This document shows, in pieces, positions 10,616-19,932 of a DNA stretch of 64,000 nucleotides. Under the pieces are notes generated by a model. The model did not search any database, was not told the DNA's origin, and saw only the letters and a program-made list of their open reading frames with translations. The number at the start of each line of letters is the position of its first letter. Within the stretch, counting starts at the first letter, position 1. The position numbers and the translations under genes are program-made. Source of the DNA: Burkholderiales bacterium (lineage in GTDB: Bacteria > Pseudomonadota > Gammaproteobacteria > Burkholderiales > Burkholderiaceae); NCBI GenBank assembly GCA_026225235.1, contig JAMFSK010000025.1:1-64000 (forward strand), given 5' to 3'.

Positions 10616-11905
10616 TCAATAAAGCAGTTCGGAAAATGGCAGGAAGCGGACCCGCTCGCCCGCCTCGATCCGGTGATTCGGCGGGTTGTCGATCAGGCCG
10701 TCGGCCCAGACCGTCGAGGTCAGCACGGCCGAGCTCTGGTTCGCGAACAATTCCAGCCCACCGTCCGGCCCGATGCGCGCGCGCAGGTACTCATGGCGGC
10801 GATCGGCTTTTTTAAGCGAGAAGTTTGCGTTGAGCATCCAGCCGCGCGGTTCGAGCTCGGTGGCACCCTGGAGTTTGAGCACGAAGGGGCGCACGAACAA
10901 CAGGAAACCGACAAAACTCGAGACGGGGTTGCCCGGCAGACCGATGAAATAGGCGGTGCGGCCCCGCGCGCCGGTGGTGCCGCCGATCGTGTCGCTTGCG
11001 GCAGCACTGCCGGGCACCGCCGCGGCGCTGCGATCGTGGATTTCACCGAACGCCAGCGGTTTGCCGGGTTTCATCGCAATGCGCCACATGTCGATACGAC
11101 CTTCGGCCTCGACGGCGGCCTTCACATGGTCTTCCTCGCCGACCGAGACACCACCCGAGGTCAACACCAGGTCGTGGCCTTGCGCCGCCCGGCGCAACAC
11201 CTCGCGGGTCGCGTCGAGCTTGTCCGGCACGATGCCGAAGTCAGTGACTTCACAGCCGAGGTTCTCGAGCAGGGTCGTCAGCGTAAAACGGCTCGAGTTG
11301 TAAATCGACCCGTCACGCAACGGCATCCCGGGCATGGTCAGCTCGTCGCCGGTGAAGAAGATCGCGACCTTGGGCCGGCGCGCGACCGACAGCGAGGCGC
11401 GCCCGACCGAGGCGGCCAGGCCGAGCGCCTGCGCATCGAGACGATGGCCGGCCTGAAGCACCGCCGCACCCGCACGGATATCCGCGCCTTGCCGATTGAT
11501 ATTGGCTGCCGGCGCGGCCGTGACGTTCAACGTGACATGGTCGCCGTCGGCCGTCGTATCTTCCTGGATCACCACCGTGTCGGCGCCCGGCGGAATCTGC
11601 GCACCGGTGAATATGCGGGCCACCGTGCCCGGTTCGAGCGGCTGCGGCGGATGGCCGGCCGGCACGCGCTGCGAGATACGAAAGCGGCTGCCGGCGCTCG
11701 TGGCATCGGCCGCGCAGAGCGCGTAGCCGTCCATCGCACTGATGTCCGCGGGCGGCACGTTCAACGGCGACACCACGTCGACCGCAAGCACCCGCCGGTT
11801 GGCGGCGAGCGTATCGACCGTCTCCGTCACGGCAAAGGGTCGCGCCGCGGCGAGCACGCACTCGCGCGCCTCGGCGGGGGTCAACATGGGCATCTCTGCG
11901 CTCAT
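10616..11905 (-). CDS. moeA: Molybdopterin molybdenumtransferase MoeA
   Basis: 429-residue MoeA, which inserts molybdate into adenylated molybdopterin. The N-terminal 'DISAMDGYAL' and 'RIFTGAQIPPGAD' segments, the central MoCF/MPT-binding domain with 'FFTGDEL', 'TSGGVSVGEEDH' and 'MKPGKPLAFG', and 'GLPGNPVSSF' are all family hallmarks. The C-terminal domain IV is present. The start lies five bases after the thrC stop, so it is coupled to the threonine genes, an arrangement seen in Burkholderiaceae. A roughly 20-residue Ala/Gly/Thr-rich insertion sits just before the 'GLPGNP' motif. Confidence 0.95.
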   Translation of the reverse strand: MSAEMPMLTPAEARECVLAAARPFAVTETVDTLAANRRVLAVDVVSPLNVPPADISAMDGYALCAADATSAGSRFRISQRVPAGHPPQPLEPGTVARIFTGAQIPPGADTVVIQEDTTADGDHVTLNVTAAPAANINRQGADIRAGAAVLQAGHRLDAQALGLAASVGRASLSVARRPKVAIFFTGDELTMPGMPLRDGSIYNSSRFTLTTLLENLGCEVTDFGIVPDKLDATREVLRRAAQGHDLVLTSGGVSVGEEDHVKAAVEAEGRIDMWRIAMKPGKPLAFGEIHDRSAAAVPGSAAASDTIGGTTGARGRTAYFIGLPGNPVSSFVGFLLFVRPFVLKLQGATELEPRGWMLNANFSLKKADRRHEYLRARIGPDGGLELFANQSSAVLTSTVWADGLIDNPPNHRIEAGERVRFLPFSELLY

Positions 11906-11910
11906 CGCCT

Positions 11911-13461
11911 TCAGGCTCCGGTGTGCGAGGCCACGTATGCCTTCACGCTGCCAGCATCGGCGGGCAGCACGTCAAAGCGCTGCGGCAGTGCCTCAAGCCC
12001 CTCAAACGCTGCCGGACGATCGGCTTCGCGCTCGAGCGCCTCACGAATGGTCTCGCCGAATTTGATCGGCTGCGCGGTTTCCAGCACGACCATCGGCACG
12101 CCGGGCTCGAGATACTCACGCGCGACAGCCAGGCCATCGGCCGTATGCGTGTCAATCATGGTTTGGTAACGCCGGTAGACATCGCGAATCGTCTCGACAC
12201 GCCCCTCGTGGGTGCTGCGGCCCGAAACAAAACCGAACTGCGCCACGCGCGCGAAATCGCCGCTTTTCGCGAGATCGAAACCGCCCTGCGTCTCGACGTC
12301 ATGAAACAACTGGCGCACCCGCGCCGGCTCGCGGCCGAGTAAGTCGAACACGAAGCGCTCGAAGTTCGAAGCCTTCGATATGTCCATGCTCGGACTGGTC
12401 GTGTGATACGTCTCGGCGGCCTTGCGTACGCGGTAGACACCGGTGCGGAAGAACTCGTCGAGCACATCGTTCTCGTTGGTCGCGACGACCAGCCGATGAA
12501 TCGGCAGGCCCATCATGCGCGCGATATGGCCGGCGCAGACGTTGCCGAAATTCCCCGACGGCACGGTGAAGGAGACTTTGGGCCAGTCGGCGAGTGGCGT
12601 GGTCGCAGCGACCGCAGCGCGTTGTTCGGCCGAGGCGCCTTCAGGCACCGAACCCACCGGCTGCCCTTCGATCGCCGCAAAGTAGCCGCGGAAGTAATAC
12701 ACGACCTGCGCAACCACGCGTGCCCAGTTAATCGAGTTGACCGTGCCGATCGCGTGCCGCGCCTTGAAGGCGTGATCGTTCGAGACGGCCTTGACGATAT
12801 CCTGCGCATCGTCGAACACGCCTTCGACCGCGACATTGAAGATATTCGCGTCCTGCAGGCTGTACATCTGCGCCGTCTGGAACGCGCTCATCTTGCCGCG
12901 TGGCGAGAGCATGAACACGCGCACACCGGCCTTGCCCCGCATCGCGTACTCGGCCGCGCTGCCGGTATCGCCGGACGTAGCACCGAGGATATTCAAATGC
13001 TGGCCGGTCTTCGCGAGCGTGTACTCGAACAGGTTGCCGAGCAACTGCATCGCCATATCCTTGAAGGCGAGCGTCGGGCCGTTCGAGAGCTCGAGCAGCG
13101 ACAGCGGCGCACCGTTCTCGACACCGAGCGAATGCAGCGGGGTGATCTGGGCCGCGCGCTCGGCTGCCGTATGGCCATGCTGGGGATCGGGCCGTACGTT
13201 CGCATACACCTCGGCCCGATAGGTCTTGTGCGTCAGGGCGCGCAGGTCCTCGGCGGGGATGTCGTCGCAGAACTTGCTCAGCACCTCGAAGGCCAGTTCC
13301 GCATACGAGAGACCCCGCCAGCGCGCCAGTTCCGCTGCACTGACCTGCGGATACTCGCTGGGGAGATAGAGGCCGCCATCTTTCGCGAGGCCGCCCAGCA
13401 GAATGTCGGAGAAGGTGTGGCGCTCGCCGGCGCCCGCCCCCCGGGTCGAAATGTAGTTCAT
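11911..13461 (-). CDS. thrC: Threonine synthase
   Basis: PLP enzyme (fold type II) converting O-phosphohomoserine to threonine. The ORF is 516 residues, slightly longer than the usual about 480, because of an Ala-rich insertion near 'VGSVPEGASAEQRA'. The PLP lysine is K134 in 'GPTLAFKDMAMQ'. The 'GATSGDTGSAA' phosphate loop and 'SGNFGNVCAG' are present. The start ATG is two bases after the hom stop, so hom-thrC is translationally linked. It is followed after five bases by moeA. Confidence 0.96.
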   Translation of the reverse strand: MNYISTRGAGAGERHTFSDILLGGLAKDGGLYLPSEYPQVSAAELARWRGLSYAELAFEVLSKFCDDIPAEDLRALTHKTYRAEVYANVRPDPQHGHTAAERAAQITPLHSLGVENGAPLSLLELSNGPTLAFKDMAMQLLGNLFEYTLAKTGQHLNILGATSGDTGSAAEYAMRGKAGVRVFMLSPRGKMSAFQTAQMYSLQDANIFNVAVEGVFDDAQDIVKAVSNDHAFKARHAIGTVNSINWARVVAQVVYYFRGYFAAIEGQPVGSVPEGASAEQRAAVAATTPLADWPKVSFTVPSGNFGNVCAGHIARMMGLPIHRLVVATNENDVLDEFFRTGVYRVRKAAETYHTTSPSMDISKASNFERFVFDLLGREPARVRQLFHDVETQGGFDLAKSGDFARVAQFGFVSGRSTHEGRVETIRDVYRRYQTMIDTHTADGLAVAREYLEPGVPMVVLETAQPIKFGETIREALEREADRPAAFEGLEALPQRFDVLPADAGSVKAYVASHTGA

Positions 13462-13463
13462 GA

Positions 13464-14795
13464 TCAGTTCAGCGACTCCATGCGCAGCTTCGTCACGGCG
13501 CCCTTAACCGTATCGAGGGCCTCGATCAGCGCGATGGCCACGTTCACGTTCTTTTCGATCGTCTCGTGCGTGACGAGCACGATGTCCGTTTCCGAGCGGC
13601 CGTCGACGCTGACCTCTTCCGATTCCTTCTGCAACAACGCGTCGATCGAGATGTCCCGATCGGCGAGGATGCGCGTGATGTTCGCCAACACGCCGGTCAC
13701 GTCGGCCACCCGCAGGCGCAGGTAGTAGCTACTCGTGATCTCGTCGATCGGCAGGATCGGCGTATCGGAAAGCCGGTCGGGCTGAAACGCCAGATGCGGC
13801 ACGCGGTTATGCGGGTCGGCCGTGTGCAGGCGCGTCACGTCGACCAGATCGGCGACCACAGCCGAGGCCGTCGGCTCAGCGCCGGCGCCCTTCCCGTAAT
13901 AGAGCGTGGCACCCACTGCATCACCCTGCACCACAATCGCGTTCATCGCCCCTTCCACATTGGCGAGCAGCCGCTTGGATGGTATCAGTGTCGGATGCAC
14001 GCGCAGTTCGATCCCGGTCGCAGCACGGCGAGCAATGCCGAGCAACTTGATCCGGTAGCCGAGCTCTTCCGCGTAACGAATATCGATCGAGTCGAGCTTG
14101 CTGATGCCTTCGATATGCGCGCGCTCGAACTGCACGGGCACGCCGAACGCAATGGCGCTCATGATCGTGACCTTGTGCGCGGCGTCCACGCCTTCGATAT
14201 CGAAGGTCGGATCGGTTTCCGCATAGCCGAGGCGCTGGGCGTCGGCAAGTGCAGTCGCAAAGTCGACGCCGCGTTCGCGCATCGACGATAGGATGAAATT
14301 GGTCGTGCCGTTGATGATCCCCGCGATCCATTCGATCCGGTTCGCTGTCAGCCCTTCGCGCAGGGCCTTGATGATCGGCACCCCGCCGGCCACCGCTGCC
14401 TCGAACGCGACCATCACACCGCGCTGGCTCGCTGCCTCGAAAATTTCGCTGCCATGCACCGCGAGCAAGGCCTTGTTGGCCGTGACTACATGCTTGCCGT
14501 TGCGAATCGCACGCAGCACGAGATCGCGTGCGATGCCCGTGCCGCCGATCGTCTCGACGACAATATCGACCTTCGGGTCGTCGACAAGCGCTGCACCGTC
14601 GGTATCCACCGGTATCGATGCACCTGCCTCGCCGAGGCCGCTGCGGGCCTTGGCAATATCGCGCACGGCAATGCGTGTGACTTCGATGCCGCGCCCAGCG
14701 CGGCGCTTGATCTCTTCCTGGTTACGTTTGAGCACGTCGTACGTGCCCTTGCCAACCGTGCCGAAACCCAGCAGGCCGATTTTGATTGATTCCAT
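13464..14795 (-). CDS. hom: Homoserine dehydrogenase
   Basis: 443-residue single-function homoserine dehydrogenase (NAD(P)H-dependent reduction of aspartate semialdehyde). The Rossmann motif is 'GFGTVGKG' at residues 10-17. The catalytic region contains 'VTANKALLA', 'GGVPIIK', 'GIINGTTNFIL' and 'YAETDPTFDIEG'. A C-terminal ACT domain (about 360-443, 'YYLRLRVADVTGVLANI') predicts feedback control by threonine. It is not fused to aspartokinase. The gene follows the aminotransferase by eleven bases and precedes thrC by two. Confidence 0.97.
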   Translation of the reverse strand: MESIKIGLLGFGTVGKGTYDVLKRNQEEIKRRAGRGIEVTRIAVRDIAKARSGLGEAGASIPVDTDGAALVDDPKVDIVVETIGGTGIARDLVLRAIRNGKHVVTANKALLAVHGSEIFEAASQRGVMVAFEAAVAGGVPIIKALREGLTANRIEWIAGIINGTTNFILSSMRERGVDFATALADAQRLGYAETDPTFDIEGVDAAHKVTIMSAIAFGVPVQFERAHIEGISKLDSIDIRYAEELGYRIKLLGIARRAATGIELRVHPTLIPSKRLLANVEGAMNAIVVQGDAVGATLYYGKGAGAEPTASAVVADLVDVTRLHTADPHNRVPHLAFQPDRLSDTPILPIDEITSSYYLRLRVADVTGVLANITRILADRDISIDALLQKESEEVSVDGRSETDIVLVTHETIEKNVNVAIALIEALDTVKGAVTKLRMESLN

Positions 14796-14806
14796 CTGAC
14801 GTTGGT

Positions 14807-16075
14807 CTATTGATGTGAGGCCGCGCCAGCCACGGCCAGCGCGCGTAGCGGCTTGGCGTGTCGTTTCCGGTAGCCATCGAGGAAGCGGGCAATCCGTCCG
14901 ATCGCTTCGGTGAGATCGTCGATGTTCGGCAGGAACACCACCCGGAAATGATCCGGCTGAGCCCAGTTGAAGCCACTGCCTTGCACGATCAGCACACGCT
15001 CTTCGAGCAACAGTTCGAGGATGAACTGCTGATCGTCTTCGATCGGGTACATGACCGGATCGAGCTTCGGAAACATATACAGCGCGGCTTTCGGTTTTAC
15101 GCAGGTGACGCCCGGAATGGCCGTCAGGAGTTCATAGGCAAGCTCACGCTGCCGGTACAGGCGTCCACCGGGGAGTATCAGGTCGTTGATGCTCTGGTAG
15201 CCGCCGAGTGCAGTCTGTATTGCGTACTGGCCAGGTACGTTTGGACAGAGCCGCATGGACGAGAGGATGTTGAGCCCCTCGATATAGTCACGTGCGCCGC
15301 GCTTGTCGCCCGACACCGTCATCCAGCCCGCGCGGTAGCCGCAGGACCGGTAAGCCTTGGAAAGACCATTGAAGGTCACCGTCAATACATCTTCTGAAAG
15401 CGCGGCGATCGAGGTATGCGTCTCGCCGTCGTACACGATCTTGTCGTAGATCTCGTCCGCATAGAGCACGAGCTGATTCTTGCGCGCAATTTCGACGATT
15501 TCCTGGAGCAGCGCGTCCGGGTAGAGCGCACCGGTCGGGTTGTTCGGGTTGATGACGACGATCGCGCGCGTGTTCGGCGTGATCTTCGCGCGGATATCGT
15601 CGAGATCCGGCAGCCAGCCGTTCGACTCGTCGCAGATGTAGTGCACCGGGCGCCCGCTCGAGAGCGAAACCGCGGCCGTCCACAGCGGATAGTCGGGCGC
15701 GGGGATCAGCACTTCGTCGCCGTCGTTGAGTAGCGCCTGCATCGCCATCACGATGAGCTCGGACGCGCCGTTGCCGATATAGATATCGTCGAGGTCGATA
15801 CCGGCAATGCGCTTTTCCTGCGTGTAATGCATGATCGCCTTGCGTGCGGCAAACACGCCCTTCGAATCGGAATAGCCCGATGAAGCCGGCAGATTGCGGA
15901 TCATGTCCTGGACGATTTCGTCCGGCGCTTCGAAGCCGAACGGCGCAAGATTGCCGATGTTCAACTTGATGATGCGGTGCCCTTCTTCCTCGAGACGCTT
16001 GGCGTGATCGAGCACGGGACCGCGGATGTCATAGCAGACGTTAAGCAGTTTGTTGGACTTGAGAATGGGCTTCAC
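14807..16075 (-). CDS. alaA: Alanine-type pyridoxal phosphate aminotransferase
   Basis: 422-residue class I aminotransferase of the AlaA/AlaC branch, interconverting pyruvate/glutamate and alanine/2-oxoglutarate. The Schiff-base lysine is K240 in 'NGLSKAYRSCGYRAGW'. 'LNIGNLAPFGFEAP' near residue 38, 'YSDSKG', 'NPNNPTGALY' and the C-terminal 'HFRVVFLP' arginine are characteristic. A conserved neighbour of hom-thrC in Burkholderiaceae; it opens this transcription unit. The exact donor could be another amino acid, so the symbol is a family-level call. Confidence 0.85.
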   Translation of the reverse strand: MKPILKSNKLLNVCYDIRGPVLDHAKRLEEEGHRIIKLNIGNLAPFGFEAPDEIVQDMIRNLPASSGYSDSKGVFAARKAIMHYTQEKRIAGIDLDDIYIGNGASELIVMAMQALLNDGDEVLIPAPDYPLWTAAVSLSSGRPVHYICDESNGWLPDLDDIRAKITPNTRAIVVINPNNPTGALYPDALLQEIVEIARKNQLVLYADEIYDKIVYDGETHTSIAALSEDVLTVTFNGLSKAYRSCGYRAGWMTVSGDKRGARDYIEGLNILSSMRLCPNVPGQYAIQTALGGYQSINDLILPGGRLYRQRELAYELLTAIPGVTCVKPKAALYMFPKLDPVMYPIEDDQQFILELLLEERVLIVQGSGFNWAQPDHFRVVFLPNIDDLTEAIGRIARFLDGYRKRHAKPLRALAVAGAASHQ

Positions 16076-16176
16076 GGGCGCGCACCGGTTAAAATCCTGG
16101 TCTGACCGATTATGACACGCTTCGATGCGCGTTCTGCCCGCTGTAGCGGGATTGCCGCCTCTTCCGGAAATTTGCC

Positions 16177-16554
16177 TTGAAACTGAGCCAGGAATCGTCT
16201 CCGACGACGAACACCATTACCGCGCATGGCGACGGATACGTCGATGTCAACCTGCGTCGCCACACCACGAGCGTGGTCATCGAGCCCGAAGGTCCGGTGC
16301 GCGAATGGCCCGTGACGCACTTCGACCAGCTGACCCCCGAGAACTTTGCCGAGCTCGGCGCGAACGCGCCCGAAGTCGTCGTGTTTGGCACCGGCGCCAA
16401 GCTGCGCTTTCCGCACCCACGCCTGACTGCGCCGCTGATGGCGCGCGGCATCGGTGTCGAGGCGATGGACAGCGGCGCCGCGTGCCGGACCTACAACATC
16501 CTCATGCAGGAAGACCGCCGGGTTGTCGCGGTGATTCTGATCGAGGCGCCCTGA
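16177..16554 (+). CDS. Mth938-like (DUF498) domain protein
   Basis: 125-residue single-domain protein of the Mth938/NDUFAF3-like family. It has the typical core 'WPVTHFDQLTPENFAEL', 'PEVVVFGTG' and 'GIGVEAMDSGAACRTYNIL'. In mitochondria the family acts in complex I assembly; in bacteria the role is not settled. The start is a TTG at 16177 with a weak GGAAA upstream. It is divergent from the aminotransferase and stops four bases before the arnT-like gene, so it probably shares the promoter of the Ara4N operon. Whether it takes part in lipid A modification is unknown. Confidence 0.85.
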   Translation: MKLSQESSPTTNTITAHGDGYVDVNLRRHTTSVVIEPEGPVREWPVTHFDQLTPENFAELGANAPEVVVFGTGAKLRFPHPRLTAPLMARGIGVEAMDSGAACRTYNILMQEDRRVVAVILIEAP

Positions 16555-16558
16555 GTCC

Positions 16559-18244
16559 ATGTTCGACACGACGGAACGGCATTTCCTCCCGCGCGGCCTG
16601 TTACTGCTCCTGCTTCTGGCCTTTGTGGTGCTCTGGTTCATCGGGCTCGACTACCGGCACCTCGTGCCGAGCGATGAAGGCCGCTACGCGGAGATGGCGC
16701 GCGAGATGTTCGTGACCCATGACTGGATCACGCCGCGCTACAACGGCTATAAGTACTTCGAGAAGCCGCCCCTGCAAACGTGGGCCAATGCGCTGACCTA
16801 TGCAGGGTTCGGTATCGGCGCCTGGCAGGCCCGGCTCTATACCGCGCTGACCGGTCTGGCGGGCATCCTCGTGCTCGCCTACACCGGCACGCGCGTGTTC
16901 AACCGCTCGACCGGCTTCTTCGCTGCGCTGGTGCTCGCGAGCGCGCCCTACTGGTTCCTGATGGGCCACTTCGACACGCTCGACATGGGCCTGTCGTTCT
17001 GGATGGAGGCCTGCCTCTGCGCGCTGCTGCTCGCGCAACGCGCCCAGTTACCCGGCTGGCGTGCCCGCCTGTGGATGTGGGTGTGCTGGGGCTCGATGGC
17101 GCTCGCGGTGCTCTCGAAGGGCCTGGTCGGCATCGTGCTGCCGGGCGCCGTGCTCGTGCTCTATACCCTGGTCGCGCGCGACTGGGCGTTATGGCGCCGG
17201 CTCTATCTGGGCAGCGGACTCGTGATCTTCTTCGCGATCTGCGTGCCGTGGTTCGTGCTCGTCGAACAGCGCAACCCGGGCTTCCTGAACTTCTTCTTTA
17301 TCGTCCAGCAGTTCGAGCGCTATCTGACGCCCGCGCAGAACCGCCCCGGGCCACCCTATTACTTCATCCCCGTGCTGCTGGTCGGCTTCCTGCCCTGGCT
17401 TTCGATGAGCTGGCAAAGCGTGCGATACGGCTGGCGCCTGCAGCGGCAGAACAATGGCTTCTCGCCGGTGCTGCTGTTGATCGTCTGGATTGTTTTCATC
17501 TTCATCTTTTTCAGTGTTTCGCATTCGAAGCTGCTCTCGTACGTGCTGCCGGTCGCGCCTGCGATCGCCCTGCTGATCGGGCTTTACCTGCCGCATGTCG
17601 AACGCGCCCAGCTCGGGCGTCACCTGGTCGGTTATGCCGTGCTGCTGGTGCTCGGCTGTTTCGGCGCGCTCGCCCTGCTGCGTGCCGGCGATCCGCGAAC
17701 CCCCAATGCCCTGTACCGCGACTACCTGGTCTGGGTATATGCCGCGCTGGTGGTGGGACTGGCGGGGATCGGGCTGGCGATGCTCAAGCTGCGCGCCTCG
17801 CGCACTGGCGCTACCGGCCCTGCGCTGGTAATCTTCGCGGCCGCATGGTGCTTGCTGCTCAGCATTGCTGGCAACGGTTATGAAGTATTTGCTGTACAGC
17901 GTTCGGGCGCCCCGCTCGCGCCGGCCATTAAGGCCGCGCTCGCGAAGTTGCCCGCTGATGCGCCTTTCTATTCAGTGAGAATGCTCGATCACACCATTCC
18001 CTTCTACGCGGAACACACGACCATCATGGTCGAGACCCCCGATGAGCTCGCCTATGGCGTGTCTGTCGAACCGCAAAAGTGGATCCCGAGCGTCTCGCAG
18101 TGGATCGAACGCTGGCGTGCCGATCCGGCCGCGCTCGCGCTGATGTCGCCCGAAACCTACCAGCAGCTCGCCAAAGAAGGCGTGCCGATGAGGCTGGTGG
18201 CGCGCGACCCGCGCCGCGTTATCGTCGAGAAACCCGCCTCATGA
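16559..18244 (+). CDS. arnT: Lipid A 4-amino-4-deoxy-L-arabinose transferase (ArnT/GT83 family)
   Basis: 561-residue integral-membrane glycosyltransferase. It moves Ara4N from undecaprenyl phosphate to lipid A on the periplasmic side of the inner membrane, which lowers negative charge and gives polymyxin resistance. About a dozen hydrophobic segments are visible. The periplasmic loop motif 'PSDEGRYAEMAREM' after the first helix and 'YFEKPPLQTW' carry the conserved acidic and basic residues of the family. The C-terminal soluble domain starts near residue 440. Length is close to that of enterobacterial ArnT. It overlaps the next gene by ATGA. Confidence 0.92.
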   Translation: MFDTTERHFLPRGLLLLLLLAFVVLWFIGLDYRHLVPSDEGRYAEMAREMFVTHDWITPRYNGYKYFEKPPLQTWANALTYAGFGIGAWQARLYTALTGLAGILVLAYTGTRVFNRSTGFFAALVLASAPYWFLMGHFDTLDMGLSFWMEACLCALLLAQRAQLPGWRARLWMWVCWGSMALAVLSKGLVGIVLPGAVLVLYTLVARDWALWRRLYLGSGLVIFFAICVPWFVLVEQRNPGFLNFFFIVQQFERYLTPAQNRPGPPYYFIPVLLVGFLPWLSMSWQSVRYGWRLQRQNNGFSPVLLLIVWIVFIFIFFSVSHSKLLSYVLPVAPAIALLIGLYLPHVERAQLGRHLVGYAVLLVLGCFGALALLRAGDPRTPNALYRDYLVWVYAALVVGLAGIGLAMLKLRASRTGATGPALVIFAAAWCLLLSIAGNGYEVFAVQRSGAPLAPAIKAALAKLPADAPFYSVRMLDHTIPFYAEHTTIMVETPDELAYGVSVEPQKWIPSVSQWIERWRADPAALALMSPETYQQLAKEGVPMRLVARDPRRVIVEKPAS

Positions 18245-18612
18245 ACCCGATTTCCCTGACCTGCATCCTGATCGGCGTGGCGCTCAATGCCGGCGCCCAG
18301 TTACTGCTCAAGGCCGGTGTGCGCGCCGTCGGACAGTTCGACTTCACGGTGGGCAATATCGTGCCGATTGGCCTGAAAGTCGCCACGCAATGGCCGATCA
18401 TCGGCGGTCTGGCATGCTATGTGATCAGTGTGGTTGTGTGGATCGTTGGGCTGTCGCGGGTCGATGTATCGATCGCCTATCCGATGCTCTCGCTCGGCTA
18501 CGTCGTCAACGCCTTTCTCGCCTGGTATCTGTTCGGCGAGGTGCTGACGATGCAGCGCCTGCTCGGCATCGCGATCATCCTGATCGGCGTCGTCGTGCTG
18601 ACGCGCCACTGA
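18241..18612 (+). CDS. SMR-like Ara4N flippase subunit (ArnE/ArnF-like)
   Basis: 123-residue protein with four predicted membrane helices of the EamA/SMR superfamily. It resembles ArnE/ArnF, the two small proteins that flip undecaprenyl-phosphate-Ara4N across the inner membrane in enterobacteria. 'NAGAQLLLKAG' in helix 1 and 'SIAYPMLSLGYV' in helix 3 are SMR-type. Only one such gene is present here, not an arnE-arnF pair, so a homodimer or a distant partner must be assumed. The ATG overlaps the arnT stop. The exact substrate is inferred from the neighbours. Confidence 0.82.
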   Translation: MNPISLTCILIGVALNAGAQLLLKAGVRAVGQFDFTVGNIVPIGLKVATQWPIIGGLACYVISVVVWIVGLSRVDVSIAYPMLSLGYVVNAFLAWYLFGEVLTMQRLLGIAIILIGVVVLTRH

Positions 18613-18777
18613 AGGCCGCTGTCAGGCGGCAGGCGCGCGCCATACCACGGGGGGCCCGGGCCGCCCGCGCCGCATCGACGCCAGCGCCCCGCCACACCGG
18701 CCGTTTCCCGAATCATGAAGACCGCACACACGCAGATCGAAGCGCAAGCAAGCGGACCCAAGCAGACTAAGGTAGAC

Positions 18778-19932
18778 ATGAGCGAGCCATCCAATTCCTC
18801 TTTTATTCCTTTCGTAAAGCCGGAAATCGATGAGGAAACCATCGCTGGCGTGGCCGAGGTGCTTCGATCCGGATGGATTACCACCGGCCCACAGAACCAG
18901 AAATTCGAAGCCGCCCTGTCGGCGTTCGTCGGCGGCCGCGAGGTGCGCACCTTCAACTCAGGCACCGCCACGCTCGAGATTGGCCTGCGCATAGCCGGCG
19001 TCGGCCCGGGCGATGAGGTCATCACGACGCCGCTGTCGTGGGTTGCGACCAGCAACGTGGTCTATGAAGTCGGCGCGACGCCAGTCTTTGCCGATATCGA
19101 TCCGCGCACCCGCAACCTGGACCTTGACCGGCTCGAAGCCAGTATCACGGCGCGCACCAAGGCCATGATCCCCGTCTATCTGTCGGGTCTTCCCGTCGAC
19201 ATGGACCGCCTCTACGCGATCGCCGCCAAGTACCGGTTGCGCGTGATCGAAGACGCCGCGCAAGCATTCGGTTCGACCTGGAAGGGCAAGCGCATCGGCG
19301 CCTTCGGCGATCTGGTGTCGTTCAGCTTCCACGCCAACAAGAACCTCACCTCGATCGAGGGCGGCGCGCTCGTGCTCAACAATGCCGAGGAAGCTCGGCT
19401 CGCCGAGAAATACCGTCTGCAGGGCGTGACGCGCAGCGGATTCGACGGCATGGAAGTCGACGTACTCGGCGGCAAGTACAATTTGACCGATGTCGCCGCA
19501 CGTGTCGGCCTGGGCCAGATGCCGCATCTCGAGCGCTTTACCGAGCGCCGCCGCGCGCTCGCCCAGCGTTATTTCGACGCATTCCGCGAGGGAGCCGCGG
19601 TGCGCGTCGGAGTCGAACTGCCGGTGGCCGACTTCGAGAACAGCAACTGGCATATGTTCCAGATCGTGCTGCCGCTTGATAGGCTCACCATCACCCGCGC
19701 CGAATTCATGGCAGAACTCAAGGAACGCGGCGTCGGCAGTGGTGTCCACTATCCACCGATCCACCTGTTCAAGTTGTACCGGGAACGCGGCTTCGGGCCG
19801 GGCATGTTCCCGCACGCCGAGCGGATCGGCGCGTCGATCGTGACGCTGCCGCTCTTTACGCAGCTCGCCGACGCGGATGTTGATCGTGTCGTCGCCGCCG
19901 TCAACGCCATCTGCGAGCATCGCGCCAAATGA
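18778..19932 (+). CDS. arnB: UDP-Ara4O aminotransferase ArnB
   Basis: 384-residue DegT/DnrJ/EryC1-family PLP enzyme that transaminates UDP-4-ketopentose to UDP-Ara4N. Conserved: 'FNSGTATLEIGLR', 'TPLSWVATSNVV', 'PVYLSGLPVDMD', 'VIEDAAQAFGSTWKG' and the PLP lysine in 'FSFHANKNLTS'. The track ORF starts at 18715, but the ATG at 18778 has an AAGGT Shine-Dalgarno and matches the family N-terminus ('FIPFVKPEIDEET'). A 165-base spacer separates it from the SMR gene; this is the only large gap in the operon. It overlaps arnC by ATGA. Confidence 0.94.
   Translation: MSEPSNSSFIPFVKPEIDEETIAGVAEVLRSGWITTGPQNQKFEAALSAFVGGREVRTFNSGTATLEIGLRIAGVGPGDEVITTPLSWVATSNVVYEVGATPVFADIDPRTRNLDLDRLEASITARTKAMIPVYLSGLPVDMDRLYAIAAKYRLRVIEDAAQAFGSTWKGKRIGAFGDLVSFSFHANKNLTSIEGGALVLNNAEEARLAEKYRLQGVTRSGFDGMEVDVLGGKYNLTDVAARVGLGQMPHLERFTERRRALAQRYFDAFREGAAVRVGVELPVADFENSNWHMFQIVLPLDRLTITRAEFMAELKERGVGSGVHYPPIHLFKLYRERGFGPGMFPHAERIGASIVTLPLFTQLADADVDRVVAAVNAICEHRAK

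Noticed and set aside
10583-12169. 528-codon plus-strand ORF opposite moeA
   Set aside because: Shadow frame over moeA and thrC; no motif and typical antisense composition.
12403-13725. 440-codon plus-strand ORF over thrC and hom
   Set aside because: Antisense shadow of two intact biosynthetic genes.
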